Positions 7,349 through 16,597 of a stretch of DNA of 64,000 nucleotides are shown here, piece by piece. The notes beneath the pieces are model-generated. The model was not told where the DNA came from. It worked only from the letters and a program-made list of their open reading frames with translations, and searched no databases. A program made the position numbers and the translations under genes. The stretch spans positions 1-64,000 of the forward strand of contig NZ_BOMZ01000040.1 in the NCBI RefSeq assembly GCF_016862455.1. Reading direction: 5' to 3'. Origin of the DNA: Actinoplanes utahensis. GTDB lineage: Bacteria > Actinomycetota > Actinomycetes > Mycobacteriales > Micromonosporaceae. Position 1 is the stretch's first letter. Each line of letters opens with the position of its first letter.

Positions 7349-9523
7349 TCAGCGCAGGCCGGGCACGTCGAGGACGATCAGCTCGGTGTCGTCGGCGCGG
7401 CCCGGGATGCGGCCGTCGTTGCCCGGGAAGTTGTTGTCGTTGGCGACCAGGACCCGGTTCCCGCCGAGCGGCAGCACGGACTCGACCGACTGCAGCGGGA
7501 AGGAGAACAGCTCGCCGACGCCGTACTCGCCGGGGCGGGCCGGGGTGGACACGCCGGACCGGTCGGCGATCCGCATCAGGTCGGCGACGGTGCGCCGGGG
7601 CAGCGTCCCGTTCACGGCCTCGTCCAGGTCGGCCACCACGAGACGCTTGACCAGCGAGGTCGGTCCCATGCCGTTGTCGCGCTCGATCAGCAGCAGCCGG
7701 TTGCCGTCCAGCATGGCCGCGTCGCCGACCAGCAGCGACGCGTCGTCGGCGAGGAACGTCCAGGTGCGGCCGGTGTACCGGTTGGCGGTCACCGAGAACT
7801 CGTAGACGATCCGGCGCCGCTGGTTCGCGTCGTCGGTGCGGGCGCCTTCGAGGATCGGGTAGAGGGTCTTACCGTCGCGGCTGACGGCCATCGCCTCGAA
7901 GCCGCGGCTGCCGGGCACGGTCGCGGTCTCGCCGGCGGCCAGGTCGGGCGACTGCGGCGACTTCCCGCCGTCCGGCAGCGGGATCGGCGCCTGCAGCACC
8001 TTGCCGGTCCGGTCGGTCTTGATCAGGTACGGCCCGAACTCCTCACCGATCCACAGGTTCCCGCGCGCGTCCCGGGCCAGCGACTCGATGTCGAAGTCGG
8101 CCCCGGTGAGCAGCCGCTCCCGGGTGTTCTCGTTGACGATCGCGAACGGCACCTTGCGGTCCGGGTCCCGGAAGCTGATGAACCCGTTGACCCGCACCTG
8201 GTGGCGGCGGTAGTCCGGGGTGATGTCGTACGCCCGCAGCAGGAAGTCCGCCGAGTTGTTCTTCGCCCCGAACCCGTTGTCCGGCATGGCCAGCAGCCGG
8301 GACCCGCCGGAGGTCAGCGGGATCACCGCCGAGAACCCGGGGATCGGCTGGCCGGGGAACGGCGCGGTGATGCCGTTGACCGGCGCCGTCGACAGCTGGG
8401 TTCCGGAGACCGGCCCCGGCTGGTACGCGGTCGCCGGCAGGATCGCCCGGCTCCTCAGCGTCACCTCCGGCCGGATCGTGACCGCGAGGGTGTAGAGCCG
8501 GGTGATCTGGGTGGCGCTGCCGTTGTCGTCGGAGATCAGGTGCAGCACCCGGCGGCCACCGGGCAGCGTCCCGCCGAGCGCCGCGCCCTCGATGTTGTCC
8601 AGCAGCGGGTTCGGCTGCGGCTGCTTCGCGGTGGCGCCCGACGCCGGGCAGTTCGCGATGTCGGCGATCAGGGTCTTGCCCAGCCAGACCCGCGGGTCGG
8701 TGACCGTGGACAGGGACGCGACACCGGTGACGTCGCCGGCGCCGGTCGCCGACACCTGGTAGATCCGCACCGTGTTGCCGGTGCCCGCGGTGAAGCCCCG
8801 CTCCACCGCGATCAGCTGGTCCCCGCCGAGCGCCACCAGCTCCACCAGGCCGAGCCCGGCGTCCGTGCGATACGCGTGCTGGGCGGTGCTCCCGCGCTCG
8901 TAGCGAAGGATCCGGTTGTTGCCGGCGCCGTCGGTGGACAGCGCGCCCTCCATGCCCGCGTAGATCACCCGGTGATCGGGTGTCGCCGTCAGCGCCTCGA
9001 ACGTCTGGTTGGTCGCGGCCTCGCCGGCCGGCGCGACCTGGAACCGGGACGGCACCGGCAGCGCGCCGATCTCCCGTCCGTCGGAGAGCCGGAACCGCCG
9101 GATCGACGGCTCCCTCTCCGAGCTCGCCAGGATCGTCCGGCCCCCGGCCTCCACGATCAGACCTTCACCATCGAAATCACTTCCGGTGTACGGGGAACCG
9201 TCCGCCCGGGTCAACACGGTGACGCCGGTGATCTTCGGTTTCGCCAGGTTCACCGTGTAGACCCTGGCCGGGGTCGTGCCGATGTTGTCCACCAGCGCCA
9301 GGCCGCGGTCCCGCCCGGTCACCGCCAGCGCCGACAATCCGGCCACCGGCGTGCCGGCGAACGTCGTCTTGTCGAGCGCGTCGGAGAAGCCCAGCAGGGA
9401 CGCCTCGGGAGAGCACACCGCGTTCTTGAGGGGTGCGGTCGCGGGTGCAGTCGCGTGGGCCGGGGCCGCCGGAACCAGAAGGAGCGCGGCGGCCGCGGAC
9501 GCGAGAATCGCTTTGTCAGCCAC
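7349..9523 (-). CDS. Secreted esterase-like phytase-family protein
   Basis: The 724-residue precursor has a signal peptide (about residues 1-24, ending APAHA) followed by a large beta-propeller-like body. The pattern matches the 'esterase-like activity of phytase' family: an N-terminal half with GLSALAV, DFDGEGLIV, TNQTFEALTATPD and LVELVALGGDQLIAVERGF, and a C-terminal half with ARGNLWIGEEFGPYLIKTDRTG, GSRGFEAMAVSRDGKTLYPILE and NGMGPTSLVKRLVVADL. Proteins of this family are exported and probably hydrolyse phosphate esters. I use the GTG at 9523, where the signal peptide begins, rather than an ATG 72 nt upstream. No operon partner is seen. Confidence 0.82.
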   Translation of the reverse strand: MADKAILASAAAALLLVPAAPAHATAPATAPLKNAVCSPEASLLGFSDALDKTTFAGTPVAGLSALAVTGRDRGLALVDNIGTTPARVYTVNLAKPKITGVTVLTRADGSPYTGSDFDGEGLIVEAGGRTILASSEREPSIRRFRLSDGREIGALPVPSRFQVAPAGEAATNQTFEALTATPDHRVIYAGMEGALSTDGAGNNRILRYERGSTAQHAYRTDAGLGLVELVALGGDQLIAVERGFTAGTGNTVRIYQVSATGAGDVTGVASLSTVTDPRVWLGKTLIADIANCPASGATAKQPQPNPLLDNIEGAALGGTLPGGRRVLHLISDDNGSATQITRLYTLAVTIRPEVTLRSRAILPATAYQPGPVSGTQLSTAPVNGITAPFPGQPIPGFSAVIPLTSGGSRLLAMPDNGFGAKNNSADFLLRAYDITPDYRRHQVRVNGFISFRDPDRKVPFAIVNENTRERLLTGADFDIESLARDARGNLWIGEEFGPYLIKTDRTGKVLQAPIPLPDGGKSPQSPDLAAGETATVPGSRGFEAMAVSRDGKTLYPILEGARTDDANQRRRIVYEFSVTANRYTGRTWTFLADDASLLVGDAAMLDGNRLLLIERDNGMGPTSLVKRLVVADLDEAVNGTLPRRTVADLMRIADRSGVSTPARPGEYGVGELFSFPLQSVESVLPLGGNRVLVANDNNFPGNDGRIPGRADDTELIVLDVPGLR

Positions 9524-9617
9524 GTCCCGAGACGATCCGATGCCGGTCCGAACAGGACGTGAACACCGTCCCTGCCCCGGGTATCCGGCTGCCATATGCT
9601 CGACTGCCGACCCGGGT

Positions 9618-11816
9618 TCAGGCCGGTTGGAAACGGCGCAGGCGCAGGCTGTTGGCGACCACGAACACCGACGAGAACGCCATCGCGGCCCCGGCGATCA
9701 TCGGGTTGAGCAGGCCGGCCGCCGCCAGCGGCAGCGCCGCCACGTTGTAGGCGAACGCCCAGAACAGGTTGCCCTTGATGATGCGCAGCGTACGGCGGGA
9801 CAGCCGGATCGCGTCCACCGCGGCGGTCAGGTCACCGCGCACCAGGGTCAGATCCGACGCCTCGATCGCCACGTCGGCGCCGGTGCCCATCGCCAGTCCC
9901 AGATCGGCCTGCGCCAGGGCGGCCGCGTCGTTCACCCCGTCACCGACCATCGCCACCACCCGGCCGTCCCGCTGCAGCCGCCGCACCTCGGCCACCTTGT
10001 CCGCCGGCAGCACCCCGGCGATCACCCGGTCGATGCCGACCTCGGCGGCCACCGCCCGGGCCACGGTCTCGTTGTCGCCGGTCAGCAGCACCGGGGTCAG
10101 TCCCAGCCGGCGCAGTCCGGCGACCGCGTCGGCGCTCGTCGGCTTGACCGTGTCGGCGACCGCCAGGACACCACGGGCCGTGCCGTCCCAGCCGGCGACG
10201 ATCGCGGTCCGGCCGGCCGCCTCCTGCTCGGCGGCGAACCCGCGGATCTCGTCGGAGACCGTGAAACCCTCCCGCTCCAGCAGGGCGATCCGGCCGGCCA
10301 GGACGTCGTGGCCGGCTACGGTTCCCCGTACCCCCAGGCCCTCCAGACCGGTGAAACCGCTGACCGGAAGAGGGTCGCCCACCTCGGCGGCGATCGCCTG
10401 GGCGATCGGGTGCTCCGACGCCGCCTCCAGCGAACCGGTGAGCCGGAGCAGCAGCTCCTCGCCGCCCTCCGGGAGGACCGCGACCAGCTTCATGTTCCCG
10501 CTGGTCACCGTGCCGGTCTTGTCCAGCACGACGGTGTCCACCCGGCGGGTCGACTCCAGCGCCTCCGGCCCCTTGATCAGGATGCCGAGCTGGGCGCCCC
10601 GGCCGGTGCCGACCAGCAGCGCGGTCGGCGTGGCCAGGCCGAGGGCACACGGGCAGGCGATGATCAGCACGGCCACGGCAGCCGTGAACGCCGCCGTCCC
10701 GCCCGCGCCCGTGCCGAACCACCAGCCCAGCGTGGCCACGGCCAGGGCGATCACGATCGGCACGAACACCCCGGAGATCCGGTCGGCGAGCCGCTGCACC
10801 TCCGCCTTGCCCGCCTGTGCCTGCTCGACCAGCCGGGCCATCTGCGCGAGCTGCGTGTCCGCGCCGACCCGGGTGGCCCGCACCACCAGGCGGCCGCCCG
10901 CGTTCACCGTCCCGCCGGTCACCGCACCGCCGGGACCGACCTCGACCGGCACGCTCTCCCCGGTCAGCATCGATCGGTCCACCGCCGACGAGCCCTCCTC
11001 GACGACGCCGTCGGTGGCGATCTTCTCGCCGGGACGGACCACGAACCGGGCGCCGGGGGCGAGCTGATCGACCGGTACGCGTACCTCCCGGCCGTCGCGC
11101 AGCACCGCGACCTCCTTCGCGCCCAGCTCCAACAGCGCCCGCAACGCGTCACCGGCCCGCCGCTTCGACCGGTGCTCGAAATAGCGCCCGGCCAGGAGGA
11201 ACATGGTCACCCCGGCGGCCGCCTCCAGATAGATCGCGCCGGCCCCGTCGGTGCGGCCGATGTCCAGGCTGAACGGGTGCGTCATCCCCGGCTCCCCGGC
11301 GGTGCCGAGGAACAGCGCCCACAACGACCAGCCGAACGCCGCCAGGGTCCCCAGCGACACCAGCGTGTCCATGGTCGCCGCGCCGTGCCGCAGGTTGACG
11401 GCCGCCGCCCGGTGGAACGGCCAGCCGCCGTACACCACGACCGGCGCGGCAAGCGTCAGCGACAGCCACTGCCAGTAGGTGAACTGCCAGGCCGGCACCA
11501 TCGCCAGCACGATCACCGGCACGCTCAGCACGATCGCCGTGATCAGCCGGTCGCGCAGCGGATCCCGTACCGCCGCACGTTCTTGCTCCCGGTCCGGGAT
11601 CTTCGCGGTGTAGCCGGTCTTCTCGACCGTGGCGATCAGATCCGCGGCGGTGACACCCGGGTCCACGGTGGCCGTCGCCTTCTCGGTCGCGTAGTTGACC
11701 GTGGCGCTGACACCGTCCATCCGATTCAGCTTCTTCTCGATCCGGGACGCGCAGGACGCGCACGTCATCCCGCTGATCTCCAGTTCGATCAGCGTGGCAG
11801 CGGTCGGCACGCTCAT
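9618..11816 (-). CDS. copA: Copper-exporting P1B-type ATPase CopA
   Basis: The 732-residue pump has one N-terminal heavy-metal domain with GMTCASC (residues 16-22) and eight membrane helices. It carries the intramembrane CPC motif (IACPCALG), phosphorylated Asp432 in DKTGT, SEHP in the N-domain, [10 protein letters not shown], and late-helix motifs AYN and [18 protein letters not shown]. These are the features of Cu(I)-exporting CopA. It is the last gene of the copZ, accessory protein, copA operon, divergent from csoR, and is presumably derepressed by Cu(I). The start ATG at 11816 lies 9 nt after the stop of the upstream gene. Confidence 0.95.
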   Translation of the reverse strand: MSVPTAATLIELEISGMTCASCASRIEKKLNRMDGVSATVNYATEKATATVDPGVTAADLIATVEKTGYTAKIPDREQERAAVRDPLRDRLITAIVLSVPVIVLAMVPAWQFTYWQWLSLTLAAPVVVYGGWPFHRAAAVNLRHGAATMDTLVSLGTLAAFGWSLWALFLGTAGEPGMTHPFSLDIGRTDGAGAIYLEAAAGVTMFLLAGRYFEHRSKRRAGDALRALLELGAKEVAVLRDGREVRVPVDQLAPGARFVVRPGEKIATDGVVEEGSSAVDRSMLTGESVPVEVGPGGAVTGGTVNAGGRLVVRATRVGADTQLAQMARLVEQAQAGKAEVQRLADRISGVFVPIVIALAVATLGWWFGTGAGGTAAFTAAVAVLIIACPCALGLATPTALLVGTGRGAQLGILIKGPEALESTRRVDTVVLDKTGTVTSGNMKLVAVLPEGGEELLLRLTGSLEAASEHPIAQAIAAEVGDPLPVSGFTGLEGLGVRGTVAGHDVLAGRIALLEREGFTVSDEIRGFAAEQEAAGRTAIVAGWDGTARGVLAVADTVKPTSADAVAGLRRLGLTPVLLTGDNETVARAVAAEVGIDRVIAGVLPADKVAEVRRLQRDGRVVAMVGDGVNDAAALAQADLGLAMGTGADVAIEASDLTLVRGDLTAAVDAIRLSRRTLRIIKGNLFWAFAYNVAALPLAAAGLLNPMIAGAAMAFSSVFVVANSLRLRRFQPA

Positions 11817-11825
11817 GGCTTCCCC

Positions 11826-12788
11826 TCAGTCGTGCGTGTGGTCGTCGGACCCGTGCCCGGGGCTCTCGTCCCCGGCCGGGCTCGGGGCGCCGGCGGATGC
11901 AGCGGTGGCAGCGGTGGCTGCGGCTGTGGCGGCGGTGAACTCGGCGGTGCGCACCTTCCCACCGTGCTGGAAGTCCAGATAGAGACGGTAGACCCCCTCC
12001 GACGGCACCTCGGCCTGGAAAGCCAGGGCGTCCTCGCTCGTCGGATGGACGTGCAGGTAGGCCAGGTCGCCGTCGCGCAGCACCACCAGGTGGCCCAGCG
12101 CGCCCAGGTAGGACTCCAGATCGGTGACCGGCTTCCCGTCCCGGCTCACCGCCAGCGTCAGATCGGCGGCGGCGCCGGCCCGCAGGTCCCCGGTCAGCGT
12201 GACCGTGTAACCGTCCACCTCGGCGGTCCGCGCCGGCGCCGGCAGCGGCGCCGGCTGATAGTCGCCGGGCGCCGGGACGTCCACGCCCAGCGTGATCGCC
12301 TCCGGCATGGCCGTGGCCTGGAAATCGGCGAGCACCCGATACTGCCCGGGGGTATTCACGGCGAGCGGGACCGACCAGGTGCCGTCCGCGCCCAGCACCG
12401 GGTGCAGATGTTGATAGCCGGAGAGATCCCGCCGGGCGACGATCAGGTGCAGATCCCGGTCATGGTTCTCGGTGTAGCCGGTGACCGGCTTCCCGTCCGG
12501 CCCCAGCACCTGGAATGCGAACGGCCGCGCCGAGCCGACGGACAGCCGCGTGGTCAGCGGGACGAGCCGGTAGCCGTCCTGCGCCACCTGCAGCCCACCG
12601 GGCAGATGCTCCCCGTCGCCGTGCCCGGCGGTCTCGCCGCTCCCGGCCGGGTCGGCATGCCCCTCGGTGTGGGCCGGCGCCGGCGCGGGCGCCTGGTCCG
12701 GGCCGATCACGCGGCCCGCGCCCAGCGCCGCGCCGAAGACCAGGACGAGCCCGGCGCCGTACGCGGAAAGCCTCGTCGCCGTCCTCAT
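11826..12788 (-). CDS. Membrane-anchored/secreted protein of the copper operon
   Basis: The 320-residue protein starts with a single hydrophobic segment (about residues 9-27) that serves as signal or anchor. A His-rich linker (HTEGHADPAG...GHGDGEH), two beta-domains containing GYQHLHPV and LAYLHVHPT, and a His/Asp-rich tail (HGSDDHTHD) follow. It recurs in actinobacterial copper operons without a fixed function. The clustered His residues and context suggest extracytoplasmic copper binding or delivery, which is inference. Its ATG overlaps the copZ stop by 4 nt, and it is followed 9 nt later by copA. Confidence 0.78.
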   Translation of the reverse strand: MRTATRLSAYGAGLVLVFGAALGAGRVIGPDQAPAPAPAHTEGHADPAGSGETAGHGDGEHLPGGLQVAQDGYRLVPLTTRLSVGSARPFAFQVLGPDGKPVTGYTENHDRDLHLIVARRDLSGYQHLHPVLGADGTWSVPLAVNTPGQYRVLADFQATAMPEAITLGVDVPAPGDYQPAPLPAPARTAEVDGYTVTLTGDLRAGAAADLTLAVSRDGKPVTDLESYLGALGHLVVLRDGDLAYLHVHPTSEDALAFQAEVPSEGVYRLYLDFQHGGKVRTAEFTAATAAATAATAASAGAPSPAGDESPGHGSDDHTHD

Positions 12789-12997
12789 GAGGCGCCGCCC
12801 AGCTCGTAACCGGCCTCGTCGACCGCGGCTCGGACGGTCTCGCGGTCGATCGCCCGGTCCGCGCTGACGGTGACCGTGCCGCCGGCCAGATCGACGGCGA
12901 CGTCGGTGACGCCGGGGATGCGGGACACCTCGGCGGTCACCGAGGTGACGCAGTGGCCGCAGGTCATGCCGGTGACGGGGTAGGTGGTGGTCTCCAT
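12785..12997 (-). CDS. copZ: Copper chaperone CopZ-like HMA protein
   Basis: A complete 70-residue heavy-metal-associated domain: TYPVTGMTCGHCVTSVTAEV carries the GMTCxxC copper site, then VTVSADRAIDRETVRAAVDEAGYEL closes the ferredoxin-like fold. It probably carries Cu(I) to CopA in the cytosol. It is the promoter-proximal gene of the copper operon. The start is the ATG at 12997, with AGAGG 10 nt upstream. The open frame continuing upstream is not coding because it crosses the operator region. Confidence 0.92.
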   Translation of the reverse strand: METTTYPVTGMTCGHCVTSVTAEVSRIPGVTDVAVDLAGGTVTVSADRAIDRETVRAAVDEAGYELGGAS

Positions 12998-13035
12998 GGC
13001 GGATGTCCTCTCGTCCGGTGTCCCTCCACCATACA

Positions 13036-13054
13036 CATACCCGGTAGGGGTATG
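13036..13054. promoter_or_regulatory. CsoR operator in the copZ/csoR divergent promoter
   Basis: CATACCCGGTAGGGGTATG is a 7-bp perfect inverted repeat (CATACCC/GGGTATG) with a 5-bp spacer. It matches the known CsoR operator shape (GTAT or ATAC ends with G/C tracts). It lies between a TTGCCA (13053-13058) and a TATGGT/GTGTAT region reading toward copZ, so bound CsoR would block that promoter. Confidence 0.8.
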
Positions 13055-13067
13055 GCAACCTGACGCG

Positions 13068-13088
13068 CCATACCCCCGGGGGGTTGTA
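13068..13088. promoter_or_regulatory. Second CsoR-like palindrome next to csoR
   Basis: The sequence ATACCCCCGGGGGGTTGT is built around CCCCCGGGGG. It shares the ATACCC half-site with the first operator, 32 bp away. It ends at the proposed -10 of csoR and could mediate autoregulation. Symmetry is weaker than in the first site. Confidence 0.5.
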
Positions 13089-13092
13089 CTAT
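13087..13092 (+). promoter_or_regulatory. -10 element of a probably leaderless csoR
   Basis: TACTAT lies 7 nt before the csoR ATG (13100). That spacing puts the transcription start on or next to the start codon, consistent with a leaderless mRNA. No Shine-Dalgarno sequence fits in the gap. Confidence 0.5.
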
Positions 13093-13099
13093 CGGCGGC

Positions 13100-13396
13100 A
13101 TGACCAATCCTGCCCCGACCCGCGGTTACACGGCCTCCAAGGACAACCTGCAGTCGCGACTGCGCCGCATCGAGGGCCAGGTCCGCGGCATCGAGCGGAT
13201 GGTCGACGAGGACCGCTACTGCATCGACATCCTCACCCAGATCTCCGCCATCCAGGCCGCCCTCGACAAGGTCGCACTCGGCCTGATGGACGGCCACGCC
13301 CGCCACTGCATGCACGAAGGCGCCAAGGAGGGCCGCGCCGACGAGATGGCCGGCGAACTGATGGCCGCCGTCGGCCGCCTGATGAAACGCGGCTGA
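13100..13396 (+). CDS. csoR: Copper-sensing repressor CsoR
   Basis: The 98-residue all-helical repressor carries the Cu(I) ligands Cys41 (DRYCIDIL), His66 and Cys70 (DGHARHC). This is the C-H-C triad of CsoR, shifted five positions relative to the Mycobacterium tuberculosis protein. The DNA-binding region RLRRIEGQVRGIERMV is complete. It is divergent from copZ-accessory-copA, with two palindromes between, so it should repress that operon and perhaps itself, releasing DNA on Cu(I) binding. The ATG at 13100 is supported by a -10 only 7 nt upstream. Confidence 0.95.
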   Translation: MTNPAPTRGYTASKDNLQSRLRRIEGQVRGIERMVDEDRYCIDILTQISAIQAALDKVALGLMDGHARHCMHEGAKEGRADEMAGELMAAVGRLMKRG

Positions 13397-13534
13397 CCGA
13401 CCCGTCACGCTCCGGCCGGGGCAGCGACGGCGTGATGTCTGCCATAACCCCTTGTCGTCCGGTTCGGGTTCACCGAAGAGTGCTGGTACCCGCTGGTAAC
13501 AAGTGGCCGGCCACAGCTCGCGACGAGGACCGAC

Positions 13535-14329
13535 ATGACGCAGCACGCCCCGATCGTCCTCGTGGCGCCCGCCATGGGCATCGGCTCCCGGTTCTACCGG
13601 CTGCTGGTCGAGGCGTTCCAGGCGCGCGGCTGGACCGCGCGGCCACTACCCCGGCGCGGGTTCGAGCCGGCCGACGCGCCGGCGTCCCGGCAGGTGGACT
13701 GGACGTACGCCGACGAGATCGACGTCATCGCCCGAGCCGTCGCCGACGCCCGGGCCGAGACACCGGCCCGGCCCGTCATCCTGCTCGGCCACAGCCTCGG
13801 CGCCCAGCTGTCGGTGGCGCACCAGATCAACCATCCGGCAGCGGACGGCCTGGTCACCGTGGGCGGATGCCTGCCGTACCACCGGCACTACCCGCTCGCC
13901 GGCCTGCCGATCATGATCCAGGCCGGAGTGATCGTTCCGGTGCTGACCGGGCTGTTCGGGTTCCTGCCCAAACCGGCGTTCGGCGGCCCCGGCGCACGGA
14001 CCCAGATGCGCGAGTGGGCCCGGATGGCGCTGACCGGCCGTACCCCGTTCCCGGCCGCCGAACCGGTCCGCAGCCCGTCCCTGGTGGTGGCCCTGGAGGG
14101 CGACCGGCTCGCCCCGGAAACCGCCGTGGAACGCTTCGCCGCCGGGCTCTTCGCCCCGGAGAGCGTCACCACCTGGCACTACCGGCATACCGACGTGCCG
14201 CCCGGCGCCAGCAACGACCACATCGGCTGGGCCCGTCGACCCGAGCCGGTCGTCGACCGGGTCATCACCTGGTGGAGAACGGTTGCGGAGGCGCACGGCT
14301 CACCCAGCGAGGCCGAGGCCCCGGCCTGA
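13535..14329 (+). CDS. Alpha/beta hydrolase (serine aminopeptidase S33-like)
   Basis: The 264-residue cytosolic protein has an alpha/beta-hydrolase fold with the nucleophile elbow GHSLGAQ near residue 90. Further features are an oxyanion segment (VLVAPAMGIGSRFYR), a lid region (LFGFLPKPAFGG), the acidic residue in VVALEGDRLAPE, and the catalytic His in GASNDHIGW. Members are esterases, lipases or thioesterases; substrate unknown. GAGGA precedes the ATG by 8 nt. It is a single gene, convergent with the zinc-finger gene at 14389. Confidence 0.8.
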   Translation: MTQHAPIVLVAPAMGIGSRFYRLLVEAFQARGWTARPLPRRGFEPADAPASRQVDWTYADEIDVIARAVADARAETPARPVILLGHSLGAQLSVAHQINHPAADGLVTVGGCLPYHRHYPLAGLPIMIQAGVIVPVLTGLFGFLPKPAFGGPGARTQMREWARMALTGRTPFPAAEPVRSPSLVVALEGDRLAPETAVERFAAGLFAPESVTTWHYRHTDVPPGASNDHIGWARRPEPVVDRVITWWRTVAEAHGSPSEAEAPA

Positions 14330-14388
14330 CCTCGGCCACTGCTTATCCCGGGTCGCTGCCTCATCGCCGGTCACTGCCGGATCCCGGG

Positions 14389-14754
14389 TCACTCCTCGCC
14401 GGAGAAGCGCTCCCAGGCGGACTGCCGGGTGATTCCGAGAGCGGTACCGATGCGGGTCCAGGTCACCTTGCGGCCGCGGAGGACGGTGATCAGGCGCTGC
14501 AGGCTCGCCTCGATCTGCGCGCCGACGGCGGCGACGCGGGGGAGCAGCTCCAGCAGCTGGTCCTCGGTCATCGACTCCTCCCAGACAGGAAGGGGCGTGC
14601 CCGGCCCGTCCGGTTTCTGCCGCTCGATCTCCAGGACGTCGTTGCACAGCTGGACGCACTCGTTGCAGATGTAGACGCCGGGCCCGGCGATGATCTTCTC
14701 CACGGCTGAACCCGGCTTGGCGCAGAACGAACAGTTGATCTGTAGATCGGTCAC
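14389..14754 (-). CDS. ClpX-type C4 zinc-finger/HTH protein
   Basis: The 121-residue protein begins with a ClpX-like zinc-binding domain (Cys8, Cys11, Cys30 and Cys33 in CSFC...CNEC, followed by VQLCNDVLE). The C-terminal helix-turn-helix reads [22 protein letters not shown]. It lacks the AAA+ ATPase of ClpX, so it is a separate small actinobacterial family that probably acts as a DNA-binding regulator or adaptor. The GTG at 14754 is preceded by GGGAGG. Spaced palindromes 23-60 bp upstream may be its own operator. Confidence 0.82.
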   Translation of the reverse strand: MTDLQINCSFCAKPGSAVEKIIAGPGVYICNECVQLCNDVLEIERQKPDGPGTPLPVWEESMTEDQLLELLPRVAAVGAQIEASLQRLITVLRGRKVTWTRIGTALGITRQSAWERFSGEE

Positions 14755-14776
14755 GACGGCCTCCCGGCATGAATTC

Positions 14777-14814
14777 GTCAGGCTCAACCTGACGCTTGTC
14801 AGGCTCGACCTTAC
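14777..14814 (-). promoter_or_regulatory. Two spaced palindromes upstream of the zinc-finger gene
   Basis: GTCAGG-CTCAA-CCTGAC (14777-14793) is a perfect 6-bp inverted repeat. An imperfect copy, GTCAGG-CTCGA-CCTTAC (14798-14814), follows with a period of exactly 21 bp, i.e. two helical turns. They lie 23-60 bp upstream of the GTG of the ClpX-zinc-finger/HTH gene, where an operator is expected. Confidence 0.55.
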
Positions 14815-15321
14815 GGCTCCCCACGCGGGAGGGCTACCGCTCCGGTGTGCCGTCAAGCGGCATTCATGCGGGCGGTGAGGGCGTTCCGGGGTGCCGCATC
14901 GGCGACCTGCCGGAGTTCGCCCGCGCGGTGGGCGATCAAGTGGTTCCCAGAAGCCGCTGCGGGTGCGGTTGCCGGCTAGACGGCGCAGGCGCCGGTCTCC
15001 AGCGAGTCGGTCCAGGTGGCAGCCGTCGATGAGGCGGTGCACAGGAGCCGCGGGCTGGTACTACGGCGGATCCCGGCGGTGGAGCGGGTCGGTTGCGGTT
15101 TTTGCCCGGCTGGTTGTGGTTGCTGTCTCAGCTGCGCTGAGACAGCAACCACAACCAGCCGGGGATACCCGGGACGGGCATGCATGACCCGCCCGCGGGG
15201 GACGGTCGGGAGGGAACGCCTGCCGTGGCCGCCGCGAGGCACGGGACGCTGCGTGGGCCGTACCGGAGCCTGGTGTGAGAGAAGTCCGGCGGACCGGAAG
15301 TGGGCGACCGCCGTAGCGGTG
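14815..15321. other. 507-bp gap containing a large hairpin
   Basis: No gene can be supported here: the open frames on both strands have unbalanced composition and no family resemblance. The main content is the 59-nt perfect hairpin at 15105-15163. The gap separates the 3' end of the xdhC-like gene from the promoter region of the zinc-finger gene. Confidence 0.5.
15105..15163. repeat. 28-bp perfect inverted repeat with a 3-nt loop
   Basis: The arm at 15105-15132 (starting CCCGGCTGGTTGTGGTTGCT) is exactly complementary to 15136-15163; the loop is TGC. A perfect 28-bp stem is unusually long for this GC-rich chromosome. It lies 159 bp downstream of the xdhC-like gene and could be its terminator, although no U-run follows on either strand. 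A recent palindromic insertion is the alternative. Confidence 0.75.
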
Positions 15322-16476
15322 TCAGGGGGTGGGGTCGTGGATGGGGGCGGTCAGGCCGGTCAGCGGGGCGCCGGAACCGCCCCAGGAGAGGGCGACGATC
15401 TCGGCGGCGATGGCGACGGCGGTCTCTTCGGGGGTACGGGCGCCGAGGTCCAGGCCGATCGGGGCGCGCAGGCGGGACAGGGCGGTCTCGGAGACGCCCT
15501 CCTCGCGGAGGCGGCGCAGGCGGTCCTCGCACGTGCGCCGGCTGCCCATGGCGCCGATGTAGCGGGCCGGGGTGTGCAGGGCGACCTTCAGCAACGGGAT
15601 GTCGAACTTGGGGTCGTGGGTGAGCACGCACAGGACGGTGCGTTCGTCCACCGCTGTCGACTCCAGGTAGCGGTGGGGCCATGCGACGACGACCTCGTCG
15701 GCGTCGGGGAAGCGGGCCGGGGTGGCGAAGACGCCGCGGGCGTCGCAGACGGTGACCTGGTAGCCGAGGAACTTGCCGATCCGGGCGACGGCGGACGCGA
15801 AGTCGATCGCGCCGAAGACGATCATGCGGGCGGGGGCGGCCCAGGACTGGACGAACACCTCCCGCTCGCAGGCGGTGACGATGGCGCTGCGGCCGTGTGC
15901 GAGGAGTCCGCGCGCCTGCTCGCCGGCGATCCGATCCAGCTCCGCGCCATCGAGACGACCGCCCGGGAGATCGCTGGGGGAGTCGACGTCGCCCGGGGTT
16001 TCGGGGCCGGGGGCGGCGGAGGCCGGGGAATCGGTGGGGGGCCGGGGGGTCAGGGTTCCTTCGGTCCGGTCGGGCCAGACCACCAGCTGGGCGTCGGGCA
16101 GCGACACCGTGGCGACGGGGCGGCCGGCGGCGATCGCGGCGAGGACGTCGTCGAGGGCGTGCAGGGCGACGTCCGGCTGGATCATGATCTCGATGGTTCC
16201 GCCGCAGGTCAGGCCGACGGAGAGGGCGTCACCGTCGCTCACCCCGTACGTGTGGGTCTGCGCCTTTCCGGTGGTGATGACCTCCTGGGCGGCCGCGTAG
16301 ACGGCACCCTCGACGCAACCGCCGGAGACGCTGCCGAGGACGTCGCCGTGCTCGCTGACGGCCATCGCGGCGCCCGGCCGGCGCGGGGCCGAACGCCAGG
16401 TGTGCACGACCGTGGCCACGGCGAAGGAGGTGCCGGCGGCACGCCAGGCCAGCAGGCCGTCCACGATCTCGCGCAT
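15322..16476 (-). CDS. XdhC/CoxI-family maturation protein
   Basis: The 384-residue protein has an N-terminal XdhC/CoxI domain (GSVSGGCVEG, LTCGGTIEI) and a C-terminal XdhC Rossmann domain (VFGAIDFASAVARIGKFLGYQVTVCD, HDPKFDIPLL, YIGAMGSRRT, GLDLGARTPEETA). A low-complexity insert of about 45 residues links them. The family binds and inserts sulfurated molybdenum cofactor into molybdenum hydroxylases. It is divergent from coxMSL, 121 bp apart. The ATG at 16476 has GGAAGG 8 nt upstream. Together with the XdhC-YHS gene at 20441 it gives the cluster two such factors. Confidence 0.87.
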   Translation of the reverse strand: MREIVDGLLAWRAAGTSFAVATVVHTWRSAPRRPGAAMAVSEHGDVLGSVSGGCVEGAVYAAAQEVITTGKAQTHTYGVSDGDALSVGLTCGGTIEIMIQPDVALHALDDVLAAIAAGRPVATVSLPDAQLVVWPDRTEGTLTPRPPTDSPASAAPGPETPGDVDSPSDLPGGRLDGAELDRIAGEQARGLLAHGRSAIVTACEREVFVQSWAAPARMIVFGAIDFASAVARIGKFLGYQVTVCDARGVFATPARFPDADEVVVAWPHRYLESTAVDERTVLCVLTHDPKFDIPLLKVALHTPARYIGAMGSRRTCEDRLRRLREEGVSETALSRLRAPIGLDLGARTPEETAVAIAAEIVALSWGGSGAPLTGLTAPIHDPTP

Positions 16477-16597
16477 CCGAGCACCTTCCGTGATCGTCGG
16501 CGGGGAAGTCAACGGTCGGTTAAGAGTTCCCTTAGGTTGTTGTTGACATTGGACGCCCGGCACGCGAGGGTCTGCGCGACTTCGCGGGAGGTGCAGG

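Noticed and set aside
13425..13534. Riboswitch or structured RNA before the hydrolase gene
   Set aside because: No conserved core of a known riboswitch class and no long stem could be found by eye.
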